Notes: generated by a model not told the origin, from the letters alone. DNA of 64,000 nucleotides from Cellulomonas fimi (GCF_028583725.1 NZ_CP110680.1:2914001-2978000), one strand, 5' to 3'; positions 45,185 to 53,790 are shown, counted from the stretch's first letter. A program made the numbers and translations.

Positions 45185-45855
45185 GCCGCCGCACGCTCCC
45201 GTTCCTCGACCCCGTGCGCGTCACGACGGGCGAGCGGTCGCTCGCGCACCTCGCCGCGGCGATGCTGCTCGACTACCCGACCGAGCACGTCCGGGCGCAC
45301 CACGACCTGCTGCGGTCGACGGTCGCGGGGCTGCCCCGGCCCGTCGCCGACGCGTTCCTCACGCACCTCGACGCCGTCGGCGCGATGGACCTCGCCGCGC
45401 AGCAGGGCCACTACGTCGCGACGTTCGACCTGCGCCGACGCTGCGCGCTCTACCTGTCGTACTACTCGGCGGGCGACACGCGGCGGCGCGGGATGGCGCT
45501 CGTGACGTTCCGCGAGGCCTACCGCGCGTGCGGGTTCGACGCGAGCGACGACGAGCTGCCCGATTTCCTGCCGGCCGTGCTGGAGCTGTCCGCGCGCGCG
45601 CCCGGACCCGTCGTCGACGTGCTGCTCGGCACGCACCGCGAGGGTCTGGAGATCCTCCGGTCCGCGCTGCACGACGTCGCCAGCCCGTACGCGCACGTCC
45701 TCGACGCCGTGTGCCGCACGCTGCCCGCGGTCGACGCCGCGACCGCCGAGCGGTTCGCCGACCTCGTCGCGTCCGGGCCGCCCGGCGAGACCGTCGGCCT
45801 GTCCGCGCCGCTGCTCCCCTTCCCGACCGTGCGCCCGCAGGAGGTGCCCGCATGA
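45181..45855 (+). CDS. narJ: Nitrate reductase chaperone NarJ
   Basis: 224 residues, a TorD-family protein. LAHLAAAMLLDYPTEHVRAHHDLL, HYVATFDLRRRCALYLSYYSAGDTRRRGMALVTFREAYRACGF is the conserved core, and DELPDFLPAVLELSARAPG follows. It helps insert the molybdenum cofactor into NarG and is not part of the mature complex. It overlaps narH and narI by four bases each (ATGA), so stoichiometric coupling is likely. Confidence 0.95.
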   Translation: MSRRTLPFLDPVRVTTGERSLAHLAAAMLLDYPTEHVRAHHDLLRSTVAGLPRPVADAFLTHLDAVGAMDLAAQQGHYVATFDLRRRCALYLSYYSAGDTRRRGMALVTFREAYRACGFDASDDELPDFLPAVLELSARAPGPVVDVLLGTHREGLEILRSALHDVASPYAHVLDAVCRTLPAVDAATAERFADLVASGPPGETVGLSAPLLPFPTVRPQEVPA

Positions 45856-46607
45856 CGTCCACCGCCGTGCTGCTGTGGGTCGTGGTCCCCTACGTCGCCG
45901 CGACGGTCTTCGTCGTCGGGCACGTGTGGCGGTACCGGCACGACCAGTTCGGCTGGACGACGCGCTCGTCGCAGGTGCACGAGAGCCGGCTGCTGCGCAT
46001 CGGGTCGCCGATGTTCCACCTGGGCATCCTCATGGTCATCGGCGGGCACGTCGTCGGCCTGCTGATCCCGCGCGCGTGGCTCGAGGCCGTCGGGATCCAC
46101 GAGCACGCGTACCACCTGGTCGCGACGTGGGCCGGCAGCATCGCGGCCGTCCTGACGATCGCCGGCCTGGCGATCCTCGTGTACCGCCGGCGGGTCGTCG
46201 CCGCCGTGCGCCGCGCGACGACCACGTCCGACAAGGTCATGTACGTCGTCCTGGGCGTCACGCTGTTCTGCGGCACCGCCGCGACGGTCCTGTTCCAGGT
46301 CCTCGGCGGCGGCTACGACTACCGCGGGTCGATCGCACCGTGGATCCGCGGGCTGCTGTCGCTGCGCCCGGACGCCGCGTCGATGGCCGAGGTCCCCGGG
46401 ATGTTCCAGGCGCACGTGCTCTCGGCCATGGTCCTGTTCGCGATCTGGCCGTTCACGCGGCTCGTGCACGTGCTGTCCGCGCCCGTCGGCTACCTCGTGC
46501 GCCCGTACGTCGTCTACCGCACCCGCGACGCCCAACGTGGGACGCGTGTCACACGCCCCGGCTGGGAACGGGCCGAACGTCCCGGGGCACCGGCCGAGCA
46601 CCGATGA
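45852..46607 (+). CDS. narI: Respiratory nitrate reductase, gamma subunit
   Basis: 251 residues, five helices. VHESRLLRIGSPMFHLGILMVIGGHVVGLL gives haem-ligand histidines in helices two and three, HEHAYHLVATW follows, and the later MFQAHVLSAMVLFAIWPFTRLVHVLSAPVGYL carries the others. It binds two haems b, oxidises menaquinol and anchors NarGH. The C-terminus (GTRVTRPGWERAERPGAPAEHR) is a basic cytoplasmic tail. It overlaps narJ by four bases. Confidence 0.95.
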   Translation: MTSTAVLLWVVVPYVAATVFVVGHVWRYRHDQFGWTTRSSQVHESRLLRIGSPMFHLGILMVIGGHVVGLLIPRAWLEAVGIHEHAYHLVATWAGSIAAVLTIAGLAILVYRRRVVAAVRRATTTSDKVMYVVLGVTLFCGTAATVLFQVLGGGYDYRGSIAPWIRGLLSLRPDAASMAEVPGMFQAHVLSAMVLFAIWPFTRLVHVLSAPVGYLVRPYVVYRTRDAQRGTRVTRPGWERAERPGAPAEHR

Positions 46608-46689
46608 CACGCTGACGACGGCCGTCCCGGCCCCACGACCCGCACCACCTGTCCCACCTGCACGACACGCACCGACCAAGGAGAACCCC

Positions 46690-46998
46690 ATGGCTGCCGA
46701 GAACGTCGAGATCCTCACCACCGCGCCCGTCGCGGAGCCCGCCGGCCACACGTGCGGCTGCGGCGGCCACGACGAGGCCGACCCGGTGCTCGACGTCCGC
46801 ACCATCCCGCACGCCATCCGCCACGCGACCGTCTTCGGCGCGTTCGAGGCGATCGCCCCCGGGAAGTCCCTGATCCTCGTCGCGCCGCACCTGCCGCGGC
46901 CCCTGCTCGCGCAGCTCGCCGAGCGCGCGCCGATCGAGTCCGAGGTGCTCGTCGACGGTCCCGACGCCTGGCACGTGAAGATCACGCGCACCGCCTGA
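46690..46998 (+). CDS. DUF2249 domain protein
   Basis: 102 residues. VLDVRTIPHAIRHATVFGAFEAIAPGKSLILVAPHLPRPLLAQL is the DUF2249 domain, a TusA-like alpha/beta fold. The N-terminus has GHTCGCGGHDEADP, a small Cys/His cluster that could bind metal or a haem. DUF2249 genes often sit with nitrogen-oxide or hemerythrin genes. The ATG at 46690 follows AAGGAG at ideal spacing. As the last gene of the nar run it probably serves the pathway, perhaps in cofactor or NO handling; this is inference. Confidence 0.82.
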   Translation: MAAENVEILTTAPVAEPAGHTCGCGGHDEADPVLDVRTIPHAIRHATVFGAFEAIAPGKSLILVAPHLPRPLLAQLAERAPIESEVLVDGPDAWHVKITRTA

Positions 46999-47013
46999 CG
47001 GTCGGCTCGACCA

Positions 47014-47049
47014 CCGCCCCGACGCCGCGATCGCACGGCGTCGGGGCGG
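47014..47049. terminator. Hairpin terminator, end of nar operon
   Basis: CCGCCCCGACGCCG (47014-47027) and CGGCGTCGGGGCGG (47036-47049) are a perfect 14-bp inverted repeat with an eight-base loop. It is shared with the converging SGNH gene. Confidence 0.88.
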
Positions 47050-47076
47050 CGGTATGTCGGCGTCACACGTCGGTGG

Positions 47077-48216
47077 TCAGCGCGGGGTCGCCGTGCAGGT
47101 GACCGTCGACGGCTCGCCCGAGCCCGTGCCCTGGAAGCCGATCTCGGTGGCCTGGCCGGCCGCGAGCGTCCCGTTCCACGGCGCGTTCGTGAAGGTCCAC
47201 GTCTTCCCGCTCACGGAGCTCTGCGAGCTCCACGCGTTCGCCACCGTGCCGTTCGGCAGCGTGACCGCCACCGTCCACCCCGCGATCGGCTGGGTCGCGG
47301 TGACCCGCACGCTCGTCACGAACCCGCCCGGCCAGGTGCTCGCGAGCGTGTAGCGCGCGGTGCAACCGGCGCCCGACGTCGGGGTCGGGGTCGGGGTGAC
47401 GGTCGGCGTCGGCGACGGGGTCACCGTGGGCGTGGGTGTCGGGGTCACGGTGGGGGTCGGCGTGACCGTCGGGGTCGGCGTGACGGTCGGGGTCGGCGTC
47501 GCGCCCGACAGGACCGCCGCGAGCGCCGGATACCACCGGTCGGCCATCTTGACGATGCCCGCGTCACCGGGGTGCACGCCGTCGTAGGTGTCGGTCGCGG
47601 GCACCCACCCAGTCGCCTGGTCGACGACCACGATCGGTGACTGCGCGGTCGACAGGCCCGCCGCCCACGCGGGGATCGCGGCGTTCAGCGCGGCGGTCCG
47701 GCCGGGGCAGTCGGCGCAGGTCGGCGGCGCGACGGGGATGATCTGCGCGACGAGGACCACCATCTGCGGGTTGCTCGCACGCATCTGCTGCACGAGCGTC
47801 GTGTACGCGTCGAGGATCTGCTGCGTGCTGCGCGCGCTCCACACGTCGTTGGTGCCGAAGTGCATGAGGACGACGTCCGGGTCGGTCGCGGCGAGCCACG
47901 GCACGAGCTGGTTCTGCGCCGCGACGTTCGTGACGAGGAAGCCGCCGTGCCCCTCGTTGTCGCCGTCGTGCGCGATGCCGCAGCCCTGCGGGCCCTGCGT
48001 GCCGACCATGTCGATGTTCGTGTACCCGTTCTGCTGGAGCTTCTGCCACAGCAGCGCACGCCAGCAGCCGGGGTTGCCGGTGATCGAGTCACCGAGCGCC
48101 ATGATGCGCACCGGGTCCGCGGCCTGCGTCGGGCCGGCCAGCGCGAGCGCGCCGGCGAGCAGCAGCAGCACGGCGGTCAGGGCGCCCGCGAGCCGCCGCG
48201 AGAGCGTCGTCGTCAT
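47077..48216 (-). CDS. Secreted SGNH hydrolase with CBM2 cellulose-binding module
   Basis: 379 residues. A signal peptide ends near A33 (PTQAA). The SGNH/GDSL domain has IMALGDSITG (S44 nucleophile), HFGTNDVWS and DTYDGVHPGDAG (Asp/His). A Thr/Pro/Val linker (about 237-280) leads to a CBM2 (284-379) with GCTARYTL and FTNAPWNGTLAAGQATEIGFQG, whose aromatic residues bind cellulose or xylan. It probably deacetylates polysaccharide, such as acetyl-xylan, next to plant cell walls. It is a single gene with operator-like sequences about 110 bases upstream. Confidence 0.9.
   Translation of the reverse strand: MTTTLSRRLAGALTAVLLLLAGALALAGPTQAADPVRIMALGDSITGNPGCWRALLWQKLQQNGYTNIDMVGTQGPQGCGIAHDGDNEGHGGFLVTNVAAQNQLVPWLAATDPDVVLMHFGTNDVWSARSTQQILDAYTTLVQQMRASNPQMVVLVAQIIPVAPPTCADCPGRTAALNAAIPAWAAGLSTAQSPIVVVDQATGWVPATDTYDGVHPGDAGIVKMADRWYPALAAVLSGATPTPTVTPTPTVTPTPTVTPTPTPTVTPSPTPTVTPTPTPTSGAGCTARYTLASTWPGGFVTSVRVTATQPIAGWTVAVTLPNGTVANAWSSQSSVSGKTWTFTNAPWNGTLAAGQATEIGFQGTGSGEPSTVTCTATPR
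47382..47507. repeat. Linker-coding repeats of the SGNH-CBM2 gene
   Basis: Units coding TPTV and TPTP (GTCGGGGTCGGCGTGACG-like on the plus strand) run for about 125 bases. The valine every fourth to sixth residue differs from the glucanase linker. Confidence 0.8.
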
Positions 48217-48322
48217 GCGTGGTCCTCCCGTGGGGACGGCGCGCGGGCACGTCCCGCGCGTCGGCGGAGCACCTGCGGCCCGCCTCGTCGCAGCGTGGTG
48301 GGCGGCACACGCCCAGGGCCAG

Positions 48323-48343
48323 TTGGAGCGCTTCGACGAAGCG
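48323..48343 (-). promoter_or_regulatory. Candidate LacI/CelR-type operator ahead of the SGNH gene
   Basis: On the minus strand TCGAAGCGCTCCAA matches TGGGAGCGCTCCCA at 11 of 14 positions, and CGCTTCG-A-CGAAGCG (48329-48343) is a perfect palindrome with a central base. Both lie 107-127 bases upstream of the ATG at 48216. Confidence 0.45.
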
Positions 48344-48391
48344 TTTAGCCGCCGCGATCCGCGGCGCGTCGGGCCGTGAGAGAGTCGTGGC

Positions 48392-48763
48392 ATGCCCGAG
48401 GTGACCCGAGCCCGCGTCGACGCGTGGACCTGGTCGGTGCGACTCTTCCCGACCCGGTCCGCCGCGGGAGCCGCGTGCCGCGCGGGCCACGTGCGCGTCA
48501 ACGGCGAGCGCGCCAAGCCCGCGACGCAGGTCGTCCCCGGCGACGAGGTGCACGTCCGCGGCGGTGCGCGCGAGCGCGTCGTGATCGTGCAGCGGCTCGT
48601 CGTCAAGCGCGTCGGCGCCGACGTCGCCGTCGCGTGCTACCTCGACCGCTCCCCCGCGGTCCCGCCCAAGGAGCACGTCGCCGTCGCCGGCCAGCGCGAC
48701 CGCGGCGCGGGCCGCCCGACGAAGCGCGACCGCCGCCTCATCGAACGCCTCCGCGGCCACTAG
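48392..48763 (+). CDS. S4-domain RNA-binding protein (Hsp15-like)
   Basis: 123 residues. VDAWTWSVRLFPTRSAAGAACRAGHVRVNGERAKPATQVVPGDEVHVRG is the S4 RNA-binding fold. The basic tail GRPTKRDRRLIERLRGH would bind RNA, as in Hsp15, which binds stalled 50S subunits with nascent tRNA. It acts in the cytoplasm. The ATG at 48392 is used. The gene is single and divergent from the SGNH gene across a 175-base gap. Confidence 0.88.
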   Translation: MPEVTRARVDAWTWSVRLFPTRSAAGAACRAGHVRVNGERAKPATQVVPGDEVHVRGGARERVVIVQRLVVKRVGADVAVACYLDRSPAVPPKEHVAVAGQRDRGAGRPTKRDRRLIERLRGH

Positions 48764-48823
48764 GTCGACGCGCCGGCGCGACGGCCCGGGCGTGAGGGCC
48801 GGCGGGCCGGTCCGGCTCGACGG

Positions 48824-49144
48824 CTAGACGCCTTCGACGCCCTGGGCGCGCATCCACGCGTCGACGCCGGTGACGGCGAGGATCTCGGTCACCGGGCGCG
48901 GCGCGCCGTGGAGGCGCACGCGGCGGCCGGACTCGGTCGCGTCGCGGACCAGGCGCACCAGGAGCGAGAGGCCGGTCGAGTCGACGAACGTCACGTCCGC
49001 ACAGTCGACGACCACGTCCTGGTCACCCGTGGCGAGCGCCGCCCACACGGGTGCGGCGGACTCGCGCACGGCGAGGTCGACGGCGCCGGCCAGGGTGACA
49101 CGCAGGACGGACCCCTCCGTCGACACCGCGATGCCGCCGCTCAC
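48824..49144 (-). CDS. STAS-domain anti-sigma factor antagonist
   Basis: 106 residues. VVDCADVTFVDSTGLSLLVRLVRDATESGRRVRLHGAPRPVTEILAVTGV is the STAS fold with the phosphorylatable Ser in FVDSTG. Such proteins bind an anti-sigma kinase (RsbW/SpoIIAB type) and release a sigma factor. No partner kinase is near, so the target is unknown. The GTG overlaps the DUF72 stop (GTGA), which suggests co-expression but not a shared role. Confidence 0.9.
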   Translation of the reverse strand: MSGGIAVSTEGSVLRVTLAGAVDLAVRESAAPVWAALATGDQDVVVDCADVTFVDSTGLSLLVRLVRDATESGRRVRLHGAPRPVTEILAVTGVDAWMRAQGVEGV

Positions 49145-50022
49145 GCGCCCACCTCCGTCCGCAGCCCGAGCCGTGCCGACAGGGCCATCGCGTCGACGGG
49201 CGCGCGGACCTTCACGTCGTTGTCGAAGTAGACGAACACGTCGCGGCCGTCCGACGCGGGCGCCGCGCCGCGCAGCCGTCGCGCGTCGACGGGGTCGCTG
49301 CCGTCCGCCCAGGCCCGGACCTTCGCGGCCCACCGGTCGAGCGCGTCGTCCTCGTAGCCGCTGGTGTAGAGCTCGGTGTCGCCGTGCAGCCGCACGTACA
49401 CGACGTCGGACGTGACGTCCTCGATGACCGGCCAGCGGCCCGCGGTGTCCGCCACGACGAGACCGACGTCGTGCGCGCGCAGGAGGTCGACCAGCTCGGG
49501 TGTCTCGAACGACGTGTGCCGGACCTCGAGGACGTGCCGCAACGGCCGGTCCGCGTCGGTCGTCGTCCACGACCGGTCGTCGAGCCGCTCGTCGTGCCGC
49601 GTCGCCATGTCCGCGGCGGCGGCCGTCGAACGCGGCAGGAGCCCGAAGAACGTGGCGAGCCGGTCGGGGTGGAAGCCGAGGTTCGGGGGCAGCTGCCAGA
49701 GGATCGGGCCGAGCTTCGCGCCGAGGGCCAGCACACCGCTCGCGAGGAAGTTCGCGACGGGCGTCTCGACGTCGGCGAGCTTGCGCATGTGCGTGACGAA
49801 CCGCGGCCCCTTCACGGAGAAGACGAAGTCGTCGGGCGTCTGCTCGGCCCACGCGCGGTAGCTCTCGGGCCGTTGCAGCGAGTAGAAGGAGCCGTTGATC
49901 TCGATGCTCGTCAACCGCTCGGACGCGTACGCGAGCTCGAGCCGCTGGGGCAGGCCGCGCGGGTAGAAGACGCCACGCCAGGGGGCGTAGCGCCAGCCGC
50001 TGATGCCGACCCGGATGGTCAC
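49141..50022 (-). CDS. DUF72 family protein
   Basis: 293 residues. VGISGWRYAPWRGVFYPRGLPQRLELAYASERLTSIEINGSFYSLQRPESYRAWAEQTPDDFVFSVKGPR is the DUF72 (YecE-like) TIM-barrel start, followed by GPILWQLPPNLGF and LEVRHTSFETPEL. A late FVYFDNDVKVRAPVDA closes the family pattern. Function is unknown; some workers link it to DNA repair or nuclease-like activity, without proof. The GTG at 50022 is chosen because the family start follows it directly. It is upstream of the STAS gene and divergent from the AlkA-like gene. Confidence 0.9.
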   Translation of the reverse strand: MTIRVGISGWRYAPWRGVFYPRGLPQRLELAYASERLTSIEINGSFYSLQRPESYRAWAEQTPDDFVFSVKGPRFVTHMRKLADVETPVANFLASGVLALGAKLGPILWQLPPNLGFHPDRLATFFGLLPRSTAAAADMATRHDERLDDRSWTTTDADRPLRHVLEVRHTSFETPELVDLLRAHDVGLVVADTAGRWPVIEDVTSDVVYVRLHGDTELYTSGYEDDALDRWAAKVRAWADGSDPVDARRLRGAAPASDGRDVFVYFDNDVKVRAPVDAMALSARLGLRTEVGA

Positions 50023-50068
50023 CGGCACAGCCTGCACGGCGCACGCCGGACCGGCATCCGGAAGGGCG

Positions 50069-50074
50069 CACACT
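50069..50074 (+). promoter_or_regulatory. Putative -10 box, leaderless start
   Basis: CACACT lies six bases ahead of the GTG at 50081. No ribosome binding site is present. The same hexamer sits six bases ahead of tRNA-Leu. Confidence 0.4.
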
Positions 50075-50080
50075 GGTCGG

Positions 50081-51040
50081 GTGACCGTCGAGACCTCCCC
50101 CGCGCCCGGCCCCGAGGGCGACGCGACGGCTCCGGTCCTGGTCGACGTGTACCGCCCGGCACAGCGCGTCGACGTCCGGCGCACGGTCGCGCCGCACCGC
50201 CGCGGGGCGGCCGACCCGTGCTGGTGGGCGGCGCCCGACGGGGCGCTGTGGCACGCGGTCGCGACGCCCGACGGACCCGCGACCCGGCGGCTCGCGGTCC
50301 ACCGCGACGGCGTGCACGTCGCCGCGTGGGGTCCCGGTGCGGAGCGGGCCGTCGCGGCCGTGCCGCGCCTGCTGGGCGCGCACGACGACCCCACGGGATT
50401 CGACCCGGGCCTGCATCCCGTGGTCCGCGACGCGTACCGGCAGCTGCCGGGCCTGCGGGTGGGCGCGAGCGGTGACGTGCTCGCCGCGTTGGTGGCCGGG
50501 ATCCTCGAGCAGCGCGTCGTCGGCGCCGACGCGCGCGCGGCGTGGCGGCGGCTCGTCACGCGGCACGGCACGCCCGCCCCCGGTCCGGTGCCCGCGTCGG
50601 TGCGGGTGCCCCCGCCGTGGCCGGTGTGGCGGGACCTGCCGGTGTGGGAGTGGCGGCAGGCCGGCGTCGACGACCAGCGCTCGTCGGCGGTCCGGCGGGC
50701 GGCCGAGGTGGGTCGTCGCCTCGACGAGACGGTGGACCTCCCGCTGGGAGAGGCGCGGCGACGCCTCCTCACGGTGCGTGGCATCGGGCCGTGGACGGTC
50801 GCCGAGACGACGTCGCGCGCGCTGGGCGACGCGGACGCGGTCTCGGTCGGCGACTTCCACCTCGCGCACCTCGTGGGCTGGGCGCTCACGGGCCGGCGCA
50901 CCGACGACGCCGGGATGCTCGAGCTCCTCGAACCCTGGCGGGGGCATCGCCAGCGCGTGATCCGGCTGCTCGAGACGACGCTCGCGGGACGTGCCCCGAA
51001 GTTCGGGCCGCGCTCCCCGCGCGCGCTCCCCCTGCGCTGA
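50081..51040 (+). CDS. DNA-3-methyladenine glycosylase-like HhH-GPD protein
   Basis: 319 residues. LLTVRGIGPWTVAETTSRALGDADAVSVGDFHLAHLVGWAL is the helix-hairpin-helix with the catalytic Asp in GDFHL, where AlkA has its D238. An N-terminal beta domain (WWAAPDGALWHAVATPDGPATRRLAVHRDGVHVAAWG) fits AlkA. It would remove alkylated bases from DNA. GTG at 50081 is chosen, with a -10-like hexamer six bases upstream. Confidence 0.88.
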   Translation: MTVETSPAPGPEGDATAPVLVDVYRPAQRVDVRRTVAPHRRGAADPCWWAAPDGALWHAVATPDGPATRRLAVHRDGVHVAAWGPGAERAVAAVPRLLGAHDDPTGFDPGLHPVVRDAYRQLPGLRVGASGDVLAALVAGILEQRVVGADARAAWRRLVTRHGTPAPGPVPASVRVPPPWPVWRDLPVWEWRQAGVDDQRSSAVRRAAEVGRRLDETVDLPLGEARRRLLTVRGIGPWTVAETTSRALGDADAVSVGDFHLAHLVGWALTGRRTDDAGMLELLEPWRGHRQRVIRLLETTLAGRAPKFGPRSPRALPLR

Positions 51041-51116
51041 CGGCGCGGCGGCGCCGGGCCCGCCTGGCCTTCGCGCGCCGCGCGGGGCAGGATCGACGCG
51101 ACGAAAGGTGGGTCCC

Positions 51117-51344
51117 ATGAGCTATCCGGTCATCGCACCGCGTGACGACGAACGGTCGGAGTCGGCCGGGCGCGTCGTCGGCGCGTTCTTCGCGTTCCTC
51201 CTCTTCGCGGCGGGGATCGTGCTGTTCGCGCTGTCGTTCCAGGGTCCCGACTGGAGCCTCTGGACGTTCGTCGGCGCGATCCTCGCGATCACGCTCGCCT
51301 TCATGATCCCGACGACGATCCTGCCCGCGCTCGAGGGCGACTGA
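51117..51344 (+). CDS. Small membrane protein (75 aa)
   Basis: MSYPVIAPRDDERSESAGRVVGAFFAFLLFAAGIVLFALSF and GAILAITLAFMIPTTIL give two helices with a polar start, so both ends are probably inside. The ATG follows GAAAGGTGGG. I do not recognise the family. It converges with the response regulator gene, five bases apart, so it is not part of that operon. Confidence 0.75.
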   Translation: MSYPVIAPRDDERSESAGRVVGAFFAFLLFAAGIVLFALSFQGPDWSLWTFVGAILAITLAFMIPTTILPALEGD

Positions 51345-51348
51345 CCGG

Positions 51349-52017
51349 TCAGGCGCGCTCGTCGCCCGCCTCGTGGACCCAGCGGGCGATCTGCACGCGG
51401 TTCGTCGCGTCGAGCTTCGTGAGGACGTTGCCGACGTGCGTCTTCACGGTCGCGACGCCGAGGTGCAGCTCGCGCGCGATCTCGGCGTTCGACATGCCGG
51501 CGCCGACCGCCTCGGCGACCTCGCGCTCGCGCTCGGTGAGCGTCGCGAGGAGCGCCCGCGCGCGGGCACGGGGCGGGTCACCGGCCGGTGCCGCCGTGAC
51601 GGCCGCGATGAGCTGCGACGTGACGCTCGGGGACAGCATCGGCTCGCCCTGCGCGACGCGCCGGACGGCCGCGACCAGGTCGGGCGGCGGCGTGTCCTTG
51701 AGCAGGAACCCCGCGGCCCCCTGCCGCAGCGCGGTGAGGACGAGGTCGTCGGCGTCGAACGTCGTGAGCACGAGCACGCGCGCACGGGAGCCGAGGTCGC
51801 GCAGCCGGCGGTGCGCGGCGAGGCCGTCCATGCGCGGCATCCGGACGTCCATGAGGACGACGTCGGGCGCGGTCCGGACCACGACGTCGACACCCGCCTG
51901 CCCGTCGGCCGCCTCGCCGACGAGCTCGACGTCGGGCGCGCCGCCGAGGATCAGCCGCAGGCCCGTGCGCACCAGCGGGTCGTCGTCGACCACGACGACG
52001 CGGACGGGCGCGGTCAT
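51349..52017 (-). CDS. Two-component response regulator, NarL/FixJ family
   Basis: 222 residues. VVVVDDDPLVRTGL and DVVLMDVRMPRMDG with phosphoacceptor D57, then VLTTFDADDLVL and LLKDTPPPDL make the receiver. LTEREREVAEAVGAGMSNAEIARELHLGVATVKTHVGNVLTKL is a LuxR-type HTH. The ATG at 52017 overlaps the kinase stop (ATGA) and is preferred over a start three codons upstream. The cognate signal is unknown; despite the family name there is no sign it serves the nar genes 5 kb away. Confidence 0.93.
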   Translation of the reverse strand: MTAPVRVVVVDDDPLVRTGLRLILGGAPDVELVGEAADGQAGVDVVVRTAPDVVLMDVRMPRMDGLAAHRRLRDLGSRARVLVLTTFDADDLVLTALRQGAAGFLLKDTPPPDLVAAVRRVAQGEPMLSPSVTSQLIAAVTAAPAGDPPRARARALLATLTEREREVAEAVGAGMSNAEIARELHLGVATVKTHVGNVLTKLDATNRVQIARWVHEAGDERA

Positions 52018-53267
52018 GCCGGCCACGGCAGGCGCGCCCGCACGACGAACGTGCCGTCGCCCTGGTAGCCGTGCTCGAGCTCGCCCCCCGCGAGCGTCGC
52101 ACGCTCGGTCAGCCCGACGAGCCCGACGCCGGGACGGTGACCGCTGCTCGCGGTGAGGAACGCGCGGTTGCGGACCTCGACCGCGAGGTCACCCCCGGGC
52201 GCGCCGGCGAGCACGACCTCGACGGGCTGCCGCGGGGCGTGCTTGCGCGCGTTGGTGAGCGCCTCCTGGACGACGCGGAACGCGGTGCGGGACACCGACG
52301 CGCCGAGCTCGCGGACGGCGTCGGGCGCGAGGCCCGCGGTGTCGAGGCTGACCTCCGCACCCGCCTCGCGCGCCTCCGCGACGAGCGCGGGGATCTCCTG
52401 GAGGGTCGGCTGCGGCCGCTCGACGGCGTCCGGCTGGGCCGGGTCGCGCAGGACGCCGAGCACGTCGCGCAGCTCGGCGAGCGCGGCGTGCGCGGCACCC
52501 GCGATCGTCTCCGCGGTCTCGACGACCTGCTCGCGCGAGAGGTCGTCGCGGTACGCGAGCGCCCCGGCGTGCAGCGCCACGAGCGAGATCCGGTGCGCGA
52601 GGACGTCGTGCATCTCGCGGGCGATCCGCGTGCGCTCCGCCTCGCGCGCGACCTCGGCCGCGAGCGCGCGCTCCCGCTCGGCGGCCTGGGCGCGGGCGTG
52701 AAGCGACGCGACGAGCTCGCGTCGCGTCGCGATGCCCTGGCCGGTGCCGACCGCGAGCGCGAGGACGGCGAGCCCGATGAGGACGTCGGTGATGTGCGTG
52801 GCGGGCGAGGTGTCGGCCAGCCAGACGCGCGGCACGTGCACGAACGTCGAGTACAGGGTCGTGGCGAGCCAGGTGAGGCCGACGACGACGAGCCACCGGC
52901 CGCGACGCCACGTCGACATCGACACGATGGCGAACGTCGCGGGGCCGATCGCGACGACGGACACCGCGGTCGCGGCGGTCGTCGCGACCGCCACGGCGAG
53001 CGGGAACCGGCGGCGCAGCGGCAGGAGCGACAGAGCGACGACGCCGAGCACGAGGTCGAGGACGATCGCACCGCCGACGACCTCCTCGGACGGCGCGACG
53101 GCGGTCTCGCCGGCGGCGTCCGGCATGGTGAGGGCGACGACCTGGGCCATCCAGAGCGCGACGCCGAGCCCGCCGGCCAGGAGGTAGCGCCAGGCCCGGG
53201 ACCACCCGCGCCACCGGGGGTGCAGCCAGACGTCGGGCGTCGGCGGGGCGACGACGACGGAGGACAT
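52014..53267 (-). CDS. Sensor histidine kinase, HisKA_3 type
   Basis: 417 residues. Four to six N-terminal helices (WRYLLAGGLGVALWMAQVVAL, GAIVLDLVLGVVALSLLPL and others) with short extracytoplasmic loops, then ERTRIAREMHDVLAHRISLVALHAGAL with phosphoacceptor H220, and a GHKL ATPase (VSRTAFRVVQEALTNARKHAP, GVGLVGLTERATLAGGEL). It is the partner of the response regulator downstream. With its many helices and little external domain it may sense the membrane or cell envelope. Confidence 0.92.
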   Translation of the reverse strand: MSSVVVAPPTPDVWLHPRWRGWSRAWRYLLAGGLGVALWMAQVVALTMPDAAGETAVAPSEEVVGGAIVLDLVLGVVALSLLPLRRRFPLAVAVATTAATAVSVVAIGPATFAIVSMSTWRRGRWLVVVGLTWLATTLYSTFVHVPRVWLADTSPATHITDVLIGLAVLALAVGTGQGIATRRELVASLHARAQAAERERALAAEVAREAERTRIAREMHDVLAHRISLVALHAGALAYRDDLSREQVVETAETIAGAAHAALAELRDVLGVLRDPAQPDAVERPQPTLQEIPALVAEAREAGAEVSLDTAGLAPDAVRELGASVSRTAFRVVQEALTNARKHAPRQPVEVVLAGAPGGDLAVEVRNRAFLTASSGHRPGVGLVGLTERATLAGGELEHGYQGDGTFVVRARLPWPA

Positions 53268-53364
53268 GCCGCCAGCGTAGGGGCGCGGGGCCGCGTGGCA
53301 GGTCAGCCGTCGGGCGGGTCCGTCTCCACCCTTGTGCGGAGGGCCGCGGCCGGGCGCCGGACGG

Positions 53365-53790
53365 TCAGCGGAGGGCGGCGCGCGAGCGGCGGTCGTTCTC
53401 CCGCCGGATCGCGTCGACGAGCTCGGCCTTCGTCATGCGGGAGCGCCCCCGCACACCGAGCTCGGTCGCGACGTCGTACAGGTGGGCCTTCGACGCGTTC
53501 GCGTCGACGCCGCCGGCCGTCGGGGCGTCGCTGTCGAGGCCGCCCTCCTCGGCGCGCGCGTCGGACGGCCCGTACTCCTCCTTCGGGCGCCAGCTGTCGC
53601 CGACCTTCTCGTGCGTGTGCTTGAGCGCCGCGAACGCGACGCGGTAGGCCCGTTCCTCGTCCCCGTCGTACTGCTCGAGGGCGGCGTCGTGGGCGTGCGC
53701 GAACGTGCGCTGCGCCTTGTCGCCGGACCGTTGCAGGGTGCTGGGCAGCTCGTCCGGGATCGGGTCGCCGTCGCGCCTCGTCTTCGGCAC
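53365..53790 (-). CDS. ChaB-family protein with C-terminal Rho-N/SAP-like domain
   Basis: 141 residues. The N-terminal half [56 protein letters not shown] is ChaB, a small helical domain. A flexible acidic middle links to [33 protein letters not shown], a helix-extended-loop-helix like Rho-N or SAP domains that bind nucleic acid. Role unknown; the ChaB link to calcium/proton transport in E. coli is not established here. Confidence 0.85.
   Translation of the reverse strand: MPKTRRDGDPIPDELPSTLQRSGDKAQRTFAHAHDAALEQYDGDEERAYRVAFAALKHTHEKVGDSWRPKEEYGPSDARAEEGGLDSDAPTAGGVDANASKAHLYDVATELGVRGRSRMTKAELVDAIRRENDRRSRAALR

Noticed and set aside
51349..53267. NarXL-type nitrate-sensing two-component system
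   Set aside because: The kinase lacks the large NarX external domain and the genes lie 5 kb from nar, with a converging gene between; only the family name is shared.
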